Shown piece after piece: positions 52,717-63,869 of a DNA stretch of 64,000 bases; position 1 is the stretch's first letter, and each line of letters opens with the position of its first letter. The notes below the pieces were generated by a model. That model did not search any database. It was not told the origin of the DNA and saw only the letters and a list, made by a program, of their open reading frames with translations. The DNA comes from Strongylocentrotus purpuratus. Taxonomy: Eukaryota > Echinodermata > Echinoidea > Camarodonta > Strongylocentrotidae. Both the position numbers and the translations under genes were made by a program. Where the stretch lies: positions 2,115,501 to 2,179,500 of the forward strand of contig NW_022145552.1 of the NCBI RefSeq assembly GCF_000002235.5, in the 5' to 3' direction.

Positions 52717-52738
52717 GCAGAAAGCCCTCAGGAGAAGA

Positions 52739-53258
52739 TTAGTTGGATGCTAAAGACGGAAGAGGAAGAGGTATGTCCACAGAAACTACCTTTTCCTCTG
52801 CTGCTACCTCTGGAACAGGTGGCTTATCCACATCAACGTTGATATACTGAAAGCAACAGGCATCTGGAAATGTTGTGTCGAGCGCTGCCGAAAGTGCAGG
52901 AAGAGAAGACCTTGCAGCCATCGACCTGGACCATCATCAACTATTCTAGATAACAAACCAATTAAAACAAAAGATTTAAAAACAAAGAAATACATAAGAA
53001 AAACAAAATGATGAAATACAATTTAAATTTGAGAAGGAGATCTCCACTAGGCCATCCAGAATTTCTTCATCTGTGGCCTCAAGTTCCACAAGTGGCCCAT
53101 TTGATTCCACATGGCCCTGATAATCATAATTGTCATCCATTGGCAGAGCAAAGGTTTGCTTTATTTTCCATGTCATATCATTGAAATTAGTATTGTCCAA
53201 CTTTATCAATTTCTTTCTTTGTATCAAATTGAATATCTTTGAAGGTGACATACATTCT
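52739..53258 (-). CDS. Two unknown ORF pieces upstream of YqaJ copy 2
   Basis: Minus-strand pieces at 52976-53251 (SNGPLVELEATDEEILDGLV) and 52739-52921 (SLPALSAALDTTFPDACCFQ) have acidic, exon-like composition. The second ends next to the duplicated GGAAGAGGAA segment shared with 48180. They may be exons preceding YqaJ in the same element. No domain recognised. Confidence 0.3.
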
Positions 53259-53399
53259 TTTTCTTCTTAGGTCCATGATGTTAATTAAATTGTATATGTT
53301 TTGAGTAAGAAGTTCACTAATTCAGCTTCTATGACAATAAGGAGATAGTTTAACACTTCTTCTACTTCTAAAATGTAAATGTCATCCTGACCTCCAATC

Positions 53400-53664
53400 A
53401 CATTCTGAATCAGTCCGTCGGTCCGTCAACACTTGTTTATATACAAATAGGGAATGTCCATGAGTGCAATGGTACAAGATTTTTGTCATATAACGAAGAT
53501 TTCCACAGCCTCTCTGCCCAAAGTATGTCATGATGTCCAAAAAAACTTTGTTCTGAAGACCAAGAGGTGTATCAGGGTTGACTGCATCTGATTAAAAAAT
53601 CTTTGCTATGTCACTATCGGTTACTGCAGTTTTATGCTTAACAAACCCTTTCCCTTCTTTCTTA
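53400..53664 (-). pseudogene. DUF3504 (Crypton-derived) domain fragment
   Basis: Minus strand: GKGFVKHKTAVTDSDIAKIF, a stop, then SDAVNPDTPLGLQNKVFLDI and MTYFGQRGCGNLRYM. The N-P-D-T-P-x-G-L-Q-N-K-V-(F/W)-(F/L)-D-I...F-x-x-R-G-x-x-N-L-R block is diagnostic of the DUF3504 domain (QRICH1/ZMYM2/KCTD1 group), derived from Crypton tyrosine recombinases. The stop and following decay mark a pseudogene. The upstream sequence on the same strand changes to a Pif1-like helicase piece with no visible intron. Confidence 0.65.
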
Positions 53665-53790
53665 CTGTGATGCCTCTAAAGGCGTGATCATTTTCTTGGA
53701 TATCTCTGAATGTTCCGTCAACAGCCTCATACATTTTGCGGTTGGCCATAGTTACTTCATCCACAACCAAAAGACTGCAGTGTCAAAGGA
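53665..53790 (-). pseudogene. Pif1-like helicase fragment
   Basis: Minus strand: CSLLVVDEVTMANRKMYEAV then DGTFRDIQENDHAFRGITV. LLVVDE is the Walker B box, and the following M-x-x-x-x-(F/Y)-E-A-(V/L)-D-x-T-(F/L)-R-D-I block is typical of Pif1-family helicases carried by Helitrons and related elements. Only about 40 codons. Confidence 0.6.
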
Positions 53791-55623
53791 GTTCTGCTGT
53801 TGTGTCGCTCTTTGATATGTTACAGAAAGAATGTGACGGTAATGCCCCCTGCCCCCTCCCCCCCCCCCCACCCCCTCCTTACATTAAAAACCACTTTCGC
53901 TTATTACAAATTGAATTCTGGAGCTACATGTACACTTTAGTTCTACCAGCTGCCCACTACTAGTATCGTAGCCCGCCCAGTCAGTCGGCGGTGCCGCTGT
54001 ACAGCTTCATGTAGCTGTTCTGTGGAAACTTTACATCTACTCCAGATCTGATAGAGTAAAATCTTGACCTAGACAAGGGCCAGTGCCTAGACTTAAGGCT
54101 AACGCCATTTACACCACAATAATAAACCCTGACCTATACGATTATTCTTACCTAATTGGAGCAAAGTGGGACGTCTTCTAATGCACATTTTAATTTTTTG
54201 AATAAAGTATCTGTTGAAAAGTGTAAACAGAAAGTACTATTTAAGATGGTGTTATTAGAAAAGGCACAATAGTTGCAGTGGCTTTGTAGATAGAGCAATG
54301 GTCTTGGAACTAGGAAGTCTATGGTTTAAAAGTTGTTTTCATTGCGTTTTGAAAACGAACATGAAACAACATTGAGCTTAGTTTAAACATATTTGTGGCT
54401 TTAAAAAAAAAACATTGAGCATGTAAACACTGGTTTGGATCTTCAAACGTAGATACATGGTTGCTCATCAGTTCAAGCATTAGTATATGATTGCCCAAGT
54501 CCTTTGAAAAAGACTGAAAGTAGTAGGTCCTCTCGTTGCTTGCTTACATATATTATGTAGAAGTCGCATGAAATAATGCCACAAGCTCAATGATTGAACA
54601 GGTGCTATCTTTCTTAAAGAATTAAAATGCTTCATAGAATGAGATGTCTCCCCGTTAAAGTCAGGAGATTAGTTCTGTAGTTGCAGATCTTAAGTCTGAT
54701 ATTTTTTTTTGGGTACCAAGATGCAATTATAAATATTTAAGTGGGTGTTAATTTTGTGATTTTAAAAATTGTGGTTTGTGAAATAATCTATGTCTATTCA
54801 TAGACAACACTCTGAGCTATTGAGAACATATGTTATGATAAAAATAAAGTGTTTAAATTTTGAATGTTTTTTGTTAGTCACTACTATTAGTAGGGGGCTA
54901 TAAAGTGATGTTTTATGTTCAGTAGATTTCAATGTCCTATTGTATGTCTCATCATGTACAGTTTACATGATATGTCATTGTCACGTTTGCACTTTTCAAA
55001 TGGAGGATGCACAAGGCTTTTGAAATTGCCCCAGGTTGATTTTTCAAAAGCAGTTGTTTATTTGTTTTCTGTATGGTGTGTAATGATTGAAATGACAAGT
55101 TTTCATATTGTTTGTCTTTTTAAACTAAGAAAATGTATCATGTGAAATATATGCATGTGAGATCTAAAGGATGTAACTCTATAAACCAGAATTTTGACTT
55201 CTACTTGGAGCAAGAAGGTTGTTTATTCATATACTGTAAACAGAAAGTTTAACTACCTTCTGGCCCTGAACAGATGATTTGTTTAGTGATGTGCAATCAT
55301 GATTTGATATCTTTATGAGTATTGCTTTTAGTGTGTGTATTTACTTGCATTTTAAACAAAAATTAGTATCCATAATGATGTATGAAACTTTTAAGATGAC
55401 TCAAGTTGACGGTATCGATGTTAGATCATGTTAAAGGTTCAGTTTTCTGCCTTAAATTTTTTTTTTTTTAAGTTGTTGTTGTTGTTGATTGTTCTACATT
55501 CTGTTAGCTAATTCGGCTAGTAATGTAGTGCTAAAAATTTGAATGGTTTCTACTTTGTTATATAGCATTTATGTGACTCCCAGGTTTAAAACAAAATGAT
55601 AGGGTGTCCAAGAAATTACCATA
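53791..55623. other. Mostly featureless; poly-C tract and SINE-like piece
   Basis: Apart from the C-rich run at about 53845-53875 and the tRNA-like sequence at 54266-54345, no gene or repeat family is recognised. Confidence 0.5.
54266..54345 (+). repeat. Degenerate tRNA-derived SINE-like sequence
   Basis: GTGGCTTTGTAGATAGAGCA resembles an A box and following D-loop region, GGTCTTGGAACTAGGAAG an anticodon-arm region, and TATGGTTTAAAAG a decayed B box, with tRNA-like spacing. No intact cloverleaf and no poly-A tail were identified. Confidence 0.35.
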
Positions 55624-55795
55624 TACAGTCAAACTGCTTAAATGCCCACCTGTCTACAAAGACCACATTTTTGTATCCCTTGAAGAAGATTTCTCATTGA
55701 AACCTGTTCTAAAGGAACCTGTACATAAAGACCCCTTTCTATAAAGACTACTTTTCTTGTCTCCCTTGGGTGGTCTTTATAGACAGGTTTCACTG
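55624..55795. mobile_element. 172-bp MITE with 7-bp target duplication
   Basis: Left TACAGTCAAACTGC...ACCTGTCTAC and right TATAGACAGGTTTCACTG are inverted, with AAAGACCACA/TGGTCTTTAT inside. TACCATA occurs at 55617-55623 and 55796-55802. Confidence 0.7.
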
Positions 55796-56579
55796 TACCA
55801 TACTCTTATTGTTTAAAATAAGATGATCACAGTGTATCTGTTATGACTCTATGCCTCTGACTTCAACATTATTTTTATAAAAACTTGTGCAATTATTGTC
55901 TTGGTGATTTATGTGGTTATAAAATAAATAGGTATAGGAAAAATGTATTACAACTCATATAACTTACTTTCATTGCTTGAATATATATTTGGGGATATAT
56001 ATATATTGCATAAGTAATTCAGATTATATTTTGAAAAAAGAAAGAAACAAGTCAGGCTGGCTCTGTATGATGTTCTGTTCAATGTATCATGTTATTTTTT
56101 TTTTTGGTCGAGATTTATTTTCTTTATCTCTAAAATGAATCCTTATTTCAAGCTATTTGTGAATAACAGGATGGTATTAATTAATATTTGTTAAACTTTG
56201 ATTTGTAAATTGAATATTTTATAAAGAGTATATATTTATTAACTGATGAATTCGAAGATTGACAATGATTATGTTGGATGATAAAGTTAATAAAAAGGCA
56301 AGAGATTTCAATATAAGAATTCTGTTAGTTTGACTCTGTGAGCTCATTTATTTTGGCTGTACTGTTACAAGAATGATATTCATGTATAGTTTGTAACAGT
56401 GACGTGCACAAGATTTTTTTCGAGGGGGACATGACCCTGCGAGGTAGCAAAGCAACCGAACAGGAGAGGGTGTGAGAGGTGGTTATTCCATCCAATGTCA
56501 TGAATTTTGATATCCTGGCTTAAAAAAGAGACATAATAGAAAAGAAAAGGAGCATATGTCAAAGTACAAAGGTTAATTA

Positions 56580-57300
56580 TCAGGGTGAAAATGGGGCACT
56601 TCTTACACCTACAAAAGAGGCACTCACCGGGGATTTTTAAAAAAGGCACTTATGAGAATGGGAAAAGGGTCACCCATCAGATTGATAGGGGCATTTAAAA
56701 GAGGTGAAAAGGGATAGGTCCCTTAGTAGAAAGGGCACGTATCATTGTTAAAAAGGAAATTGTTTTAGGTGAGAAGGGGCACTTATCGCACCTGAAAAGG
56801 GAATTTATAATAAAGGAAAAATGTGCATTAGTTGATAGAAAAGGGACACCAATCAGATTTTGATAGGGCATTTATCGAATGTGAAAGGGGGCTTTTATGA
56901 GAAGGGGGAAGTGGCTCTTATTCTATTGTTTTATGAAGTCATATGTTACAATAGCCGGGGCACTTATCATAGATTAAAAAGGGTAATTATGAGGAGGGAA
57001 GGGGCACTTGTCAAAGTAGAAACGAGTATCTCTCAGATTTTAATAAGGGCAATTATCGGAGGTGAAAGGTGCCACTTATCTGAAGTGAAAAGGAGTAACT
57101 TCTCTTACCTGAAAAGGTTCATTCAGAAAAGGGGCACTTATTGCAAAGGAAAAAGGGAACTTGACGAAGGAAAAGGGCTGCTTTTCAAAGATGAAAAGGG
57201 GAAGGGACACTTTTACAAACTGTAGGGTCACTTTTCAATGTAAAAAGGGGCACTTCTTACAAAGTCAAAGGGACACTTCGGGGAAAGTGGGAGGGCCGCT
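56580..57300 (+). repeat. Degenerate minisatellite (AAAAGGGGCACTTAT)
   Basis: More than 15 diverged units of roughly 25-40 bases around GAAAAGGGGCACTTATC. The 121-codon plus-strand ORF here is an artefact of the repeat. 55803-56579 shows nothing recognisable. Confidence 0.8.
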
Positions 57301-58165
57301 TCTGAATATAGTAATTAATTCAAAAATATAATACACGAAAGGTCAAGCTGCATAAGATTACCTGGAGAAAACACATAGATAAATGTTAAACAGTTTCTCG
57401 AGTGAAATCATCATTTCAAGAGTTCAGAACCGGACCGTGTACATTAGACCGTCCATGAAAGAGAACGCAAAATAGATTAGATAGTACCCCGAGAAAATCA
57501 CGTAGCAACATGCAATTCGTCCATACGCATTCAATAGGTTCAGAAACAAGGTAATTCATTTTTGTACATTAATAACCGGAACGTGCATCATTCATTTAAG
57601 ATTAAGAATTAGAGAAAAAAAGATAAGTGGACTGGAAAAAGCAAACCCAGGATATTAGACATGATTTTAGAAGGAAAACTCGAAGTTGCGTTTAAAGTAT
57701 TTTAACGATGGTGCTTCCAAACCATTCCAAAAAGAGGGGTCGGTATAAACAATTTGTTTGTAGGGAAAAGAATTGGGGAGATATCAAAATTGACTCTCTG
57801 TATTGTGGGATAGGATTGGATAACTTTTTTTATCGAACATAGGAGGCAATATATTACGCAAATCACCCTTGTGAATTTATAGGGCAAATCAGCAGAGTAG
57901 CTGATACATGAATATTCCGAGGAAATAATTGTATAAATCAGATACTTTCAGAATACGTTTTGTAAGAAATAAAGACACGTTACATGATCCGAACATCCTT
58001 GCAACATGCAATACCACATTGTTTTGAAATTGCCTCCGAGTTGATTTTTTGAAGTCTTTGCGATCATATGATATGTCCATATCTAATTTAGATATATATT
58101 GAAGGCACTAATTTATTTTTTCTCCCGGAAATTAGAAAATCGCGCCGGCCTATAACTCGATCAGT

Positions 58166-58167
<2 letters not shown>

Positions 58168-58238
<71 letters not shown>

Positions 58239-58400
58239 AGTGAGCAATAATTTTTTGTTTTGGCCCTCGAAAATTTGAAAAATCGCACCCCCCCCCCCCC
58301 TTGAACGCCAGGGGGGGTGGGGCATCTAAAAAAAAAAGGTAAAATTAACGATTTTTTTTCCCAGGAGGGGCCGCCCCCCCCCCCCCCCCCCCCCTGGATT
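58168..58400. repeat. Poly-G run of about 70 bases and further G/C tracts
   Basis: An unbroken G homopolymer from about 58167 to 58237, then C-runs at about 58288-58300 and 58374-58393. Gives a poly-Pro ORF on the minus strand. Such length is prone to polymerase and assembly error. Confidence 0.95.
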
Positions 58401-58806
58401 CGCCACTGGACATAGGTATAATGCCTTTATTTTTCAAGGCATATTTACCAGCAGCTTTTTTTTTACGGACCCTTAAAAGAACATGCATTCATTCACTGTA
58501 CATGTATCACAGTGCGCGCGAATGACGTAACAAAGGTTCTACGCAATCAGTTTTATTTATAGTGACTCAACAATAGAAGCGCGTTGATAGCCCCTGAACA
58601 CAAATCATTGCAATGCGCATCGCGTCTAGTAGTAACGGAGCCTCACAAGAGCTCATTATCCAAACAGCATAATCCCGGCTTCAACAAAAGTCAGTATATT
58701 TCGCGAAGAAACATCCTTAAAAACTATACTAAAATACCCATTGTCTTGTAATTCAAGTAGGAAACTTTTATAAAAATTATACATCTTCCATAATTAAAAA
58801 AAAATC

Positions 58807-61451
58807 ATGACTAAAGGTAAAAAGAAGATAGAAAAGGATATGGAACCTCGGAAGGATGACCAAGTTCTCTATACCGATGAGGTACCGAGTTTGACCAAGA
58901 AAGGAAACCTGTATCTACCGAACAAGAAAGGCTCGCCCCTCGATACACTGGGCTTAGATCTTTTGATGGGGAATGTGATGAACAGAGGACAATACTGTAA
59001 GGTAAGTGGGAAACATTATTTAAGAACCGGTGTTTAGTCATTTGCTTTTATTCGAAAAATAAACATCGACTAACATGAGAATCTTGCAATTTCTATGCTT
59101 CTCGGTATAAGGGAGTTTACAGATAGCACATGGTACAAATGACCCCAAATATCCACTTTTACACATGGAGAAGTTCCACTTTGAGCATCTTAGAATAATA
59201 ACTGCCAAAGTCATAGATGTGCTTCATGAATACCTTTTGTTTGACCTCTTGAAAAGAATACTTCCACCTGCGTATCATAGAATGTACCGTTGGTGCATAA
59301 ATGAATAATGTTACATAACTTTCATGAGCGCATATCCAGTATTCATCTCTGTGGGTTTTACCATTTTGGTACAAATGACCTTTATCTGATGCGCAGATTG
59401 TATTTGTGAACTGGCCTATTGTCCTGTGGGTATACAATCTATGTCATCATCATCATCACCTTCATCCTTTTCATCATTAATTTCACGGAATTATCATCAC
59501 TATGATCATCAGCGTCAACATCACTACCACCACCACCATCATCATAATTATAATAGTTATCGTAATCATCTTAATTTTATGTTTATGATATCGTTTTTCT
59601 TGGGGGTATTTCATTTCACATCACGGGTCACCTCGTATCGACTAGGACGGATGATTACGATGGTACGATAAAACATTAAAAACAAATAAAAACGAGATCA
59701 TATTTAATTTAGAAATAATTGCCGATTATACACGGACATAGTCGTACAAGAAGATAGTTTGCCGAATAATGAAGTGTTTTGAGTTTAAGGTAAAGACCAG
59801 TATTGGAAACGCCCCAATTTCAAAAAATGAAATAGAAGCTCTTATTACCAATCATGTGAAAGAATATGTTTTGACTAATACATGATGATAAAATTTTTTC
59901 CGGGATACCGCCTGTATATTTGGTAATTTATTTTATCGTTTGGCCTGTGAGAGATAAACGCACGTGTGTGTAGTCCCATATACATCTTTCTGTGTACAGT
60001 GCTTGTAACTTACAAAGACTGGGCCAAATTCTTATAATTTTGATGATTCCAGAAGCTTGCAGTATACACACTAATACTTATGCTAGATGATCAACACCTT
60101 CTGATCGATTCCACAACGTGTCTTTCACAATGCAATCGCATGACCATAACTGGTCTTTATCTTTAAAGTGAATTGGTAATTTCGTTGAAGGTTCATATGA
60201 AATGTTACTTATTATATTCCTTCCATACTGTATATACTAGCCCTCTTACATGCAAGAAATTCAGAAAAACATTCTCAAACCACAGAGATATTTATGGTTT
60301 TCTTTGAAGGCGTCAATGTGTAACTCCCCCTAACAGTAAATTCTCCCGACCAATTTGTGAATCATCCCAACCGTTTTCCATGAAAATAAGACATAAAGCA
60401 TGCTTTAAATTTGTTTGTACACTTAAATGTTTGGAATGGTATATAGAGCCAATTCATTGCTTTGTGATGTTATCATTCACCTAAAATTCAATTTAATTAT
60501 AACAATATAGTTGGGAGAATTAAGAAAACGATCAGATCAGTTTTTCCCAATTTTTATCTTTAATAATGGTCTGATTTCACTCAAAATGTCTGATTATCTT
60601 TAATTGTACATCTAGCATTGTAGTCACTACCTTAGCACCATTTTCTCTCATCTGAACAATGTTACCAAGTCCTTTTAAGGTGAGGGAATTATTCTGCTTG
60701 AAGGACAACATGTGTATTAAAATACAAGCGAAGATGAATTAAGAAAAGTAAAATACTGTGAAAATATTGTTAATTTTCCCTTAAATTTAGGTGATACATG
60801 TTTACAGTAAGAAGCGGAACTGTGATTTTGCTCTGAAGATCTTCTGCAAGTTGTCGGCTCCTGACATCGTGAAGAAAAAGTTCTTCCCGCAGGAGATTCT
60901 CATCATGAAGAAACTAAGCCATGATCACGTGGTGAGTGACGTAATAATGGTTTCCGTGCCTTGTCTTCCAGGCTGTATTAGTAATGTTGTTGTTGTTGTT
61001 TAATTTGCGCAAGTCAGTCAGTAATTTATGACCATTGTTGCCGAATATTCTGACACTTGGCATTACCTCAATTTGATGGTTATCAATTCGGTTTAACAAT
61101 CTTTTAATAAATTACTTTTATTATGTTTTATGTTATTAAAGCATTATCTTATGCCACAGATATAATAAATAAATTAAAAAATTCATCTGTAAACAAGTAT
61201 CGGTTTTGTAAACTTTAGTTATTTACACTTTTTTGTCCGACAATGCATCACATTTTGAATCATATTATTTCTATTCCACCCATCTTTTCTATCATTGATT
61301 TCAATCTCAGATTCATTTATTCGACGCACACCTCTATGTCAATATTCAATTTGTTTAAGTCATTTTTGTAACCACATTCAGGACATCTACTCAGTTTACT
61401 TCTTTGTCTCTTTTCAACCATTAATCTTTTGCGTTTTCTCTATCTGTCTCA

Positions 61452-61502
<51 letters not shown>

Positions 61503-63869
61503 CCCTCTTTCTCTCTCCCTATTATAAAGTTGGGATTGGTCGAGGTACTTCTCACCAACCGTAATGGATACCTCTTGATGGACTTCATGCCTAATGGAAG
61601 TCTTCGTTCATACATTAACAAACAAGGTTAATCTAATCATTTGCATTATCACGGACTGCAACGAGTTTTTACAAGTTTATGTTATAAATTATAGCACCTT
61701 CATATTTTATGCATATCCCTCTATTTATCATTATTCATTAAAAAAAACTTTGTCTTAATTTGAATTTAATACCGAAAGTTTATCCGGGGTCAGGTTTCTA
61801 TTTATTTCAAAGCATAATATTAATTTTTTCTATATAACGGTGATTTTAATGGCCCGTCACCATTCAAGGTGGTTATTCAAATATTATGCAGGCCTCTGAG
61901 ATTTGTCAGGCATAGCAACAACGCAACCATCGTTCTGATTTATATTGAATTGCAATGAATCGTAACAGTGAATACAATAGCTTGTCACTCTATGGGTACT
62001 TAGGATTGAAGAACGCGCGAGGCAATAAACCGGCTTACCAACATACTTCTTCAAATGTTATGCATAGTAATTATACAAAGGTCGTTCTTGACAACCCGAA
62101 GCTTGCCCGACAAAGCAACAAGTAATGTTTGCAGACTGGATTCCAAGTATTGTAGTTCATTTATTGATAACAGGTTAATGAAATAACTCGTCACTATGTC
62201 CCCAGGCAAGAAACATCCATAAATTTGAATATGTTAGTAAACCGGTATATTGCAAAACGCGCGAGGCAAATGTGATGACATTAGGGACTTTTAGATTCTG
62301 CACGACGAGAACGCGGACTGCCCTTTTAAGGCAATGTGACATCACTGTCAGTGCCTTAAAGGACGTTACATTGCCTTAAAAGGGCAGTCCACGTTCTCGT
62401 CGTGCAGAATCTAAAAGTCCCTACTAATTTTGTATGAGGTCTAGACTCATGTTTTACGTGTTAACATCCGTTTTCGACCAGACTTTGAGTGCAAATGATT
62501 CGAAAGAATAGACATGGAAGGCGGTGTTTAAAGATGTCTCATGCATTGAGTGGTAGAAGACATTTTACAAGACACCGCTTTCATTGTATCCCATTGCTTC
62601 TATCGTAGACCATGGTCATCTATCGGAACCCGAAGCTCGATTTCTGTTTCATCAGCTCCAGTCGGCCATCGCCTATCTTCATTCCATGGACATCGTCCAC
62701 CGGGATGTCAAGTGCAGTGTCCTACTCTTGGACAAAGATTATCGGCTGAAGTTAAGCGGTAAGGTCTTTCGGGTATTCTAGAAAATGTTGCGATTCTTGC
62801 AATAACAATTTCTAAAAATTCTACATATTCAGTAAATGAAAACAGCACTCATTTCGAAATTTTGAAAAGGATGGGGTATACTTATCGTTATCTTTTGTGA
62901 ACTAGACTGAAGGTATGCCACATTGATTTGAAAAAGTCCAGGGAAAACGGGCCGACTTTGCCACTCCCCCCCCCCCCCCTCCCCTCCTCTAAAACCCCGA
63001 GTGATCATTTCTTTCAAGTGTGAGAGACCCGGTGAGAGAGTCTCAGCGAGTTTTACAATTTTGTACAAATAATCTCCAAAAAATATTTGAGGGTCATTTT
63101 GTTCAAGTGCTATATCACCGAAGTGGCTTATTATTATTGGTTCTAGGACAATAACCCCCTGGAAAATCATCCCAGCCGATTACCAGCGGGACAATACCCC
63201 CCCCCCCCTAAGGATAATAACCCCCGGGAAATTACCGCTAGGACAATTACCCCCCCCCCCCCCTCCCCGAGAATAACTCGTTCGTTTGTGTCTCCTTAGA
63301 TCAAGATAGTTATGTAAAGGTCCTTAAATAAATTAAATTGATTAAATTAAGTTCTTCCATCGCCCGATTGCTGCAGTGGACGTTTCATTAACTACACCCC
63401 GAAAAAAACTTAATTTAAACCGACTTATTATCAGGGTATAGACTTCCCCTTTAATGAACAGGGGGTATTGTCTAAGGGGTGATTTTCGGGGATGGGGGTT
63501 GTTGTCCACTGGGGGTCATTGTCCTAGGTGGTGAATTTCCGGGGTGATTGTCCGGGGGATTTTTCCAGGGGATAATTTTCCGGGGGTTATTGTCCTGGGG
63601 GTAGTTGTCCGGTGGGCAACTGTCCGGGGTGATTTTCCAGGAGGTAATCGTCCTGATACGCTCATTATTGTGCCATTATGTATGTATATCAAAGATTTGA
63701 TTTCGTCATCGTGATTTTTTTTTTGGTCGGGTTCTAGAATTTCAGTTTGCAACAAACTGCGCAGACGGTGAGAAGCTAACGGAAGCTTGTGGGTCGATGG
63801 GATATGTAGCCCCTGAGATACTTGAAGGTGATCCATATGAAGGAAAACCTGTTGACCTATGGAGTATGG
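58807..63869 (+). CDS. TSSK-like protein kinase homologue with degenerate active site, 5' five exons
   Basis: Exons 58807-59001, 60791-60931, 61530-61626, 62609-62758 and 63738-63869 join in phase with GT/AG sites; more exons lie beyond the window. Start: first ATG of exon 1, after an A-run. The order follows testis-specific serine kinases: a loose glycine-loop region ([19 protein letters not shown]), VAIK-Lys kept (DFALKIF), [16 protein letters not shown] (alpha C with Glu), [16 protein letters not shown] hinge, [52 protein letters not shown] and PVDLWSMG. The Gly loop is incomplete, the catalytic-loop Asn is Val, and DFG is EFQ, so both metal-binding residues are changed. Likely a pseudokinase. 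Introns hold a CT microsatellite, a hairpin MITE and an inverted minisatellite. Confidence 0.85.
59440..59565. repeat. ATC/CAT microsatellite-like stretch, kinase intron 1
   Basis: TCATCATCATCATCACC and CACTACCACCACCACCATCATC runs. The rest of intron 1 (59002-60790) has no recognisable feature. Confidence 0.8.
61453..61515 (+). repeat. CT microsatellite before the exon 3 acceptor
   Basis: About 22 CT dinucleotides followed by CCTCTTTCTCTC just ahead of the ATTATAAAG acceptor at 61521-61529, so it forms most of the polypyrimidine tract of that splice site. Confidence 0.95.
62282..62423. repeat. Near-perfect 142-bp hairpin MITE, kinase intron 3
   Basis: Arms TAGGGACTTTTAGATTCTGC, ACGACGAGAACG and AGGCAATGT are matched on the right almost base for base (CGTTCTCGTCGT, GCAGAATCTAAAAGTCCCTA), with a loop of a few tens of bases around 62345-62360. 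Young or constrained, as the arms differ at very few positions. Confidence 0.9.
63148..63655. repeat. Inverted minisatellite around exon-free intron 4
   Basis: The left part (63148-63270) repeats GGACAATAACCCCC and GGAAAATCATCCC units. The right part (63450-63655) repeats the complement, GGGGTTATTGTCC and GGGTGATTTTCC, about 8-10 units of roughly 20 bases. Together they can fold into a long imperfect hairpin in the kinase transcript. Confidence 0.85.

Noticed and set aside
56860..57225. 121-codon plus-strand ORF
   Set aside because: It lies wholly in the degenerate AAAAGGGGCACTTAT minisatellite.
58088..58288. Poly-proline ORF
   Set aside because: Complement of the poly-G run.
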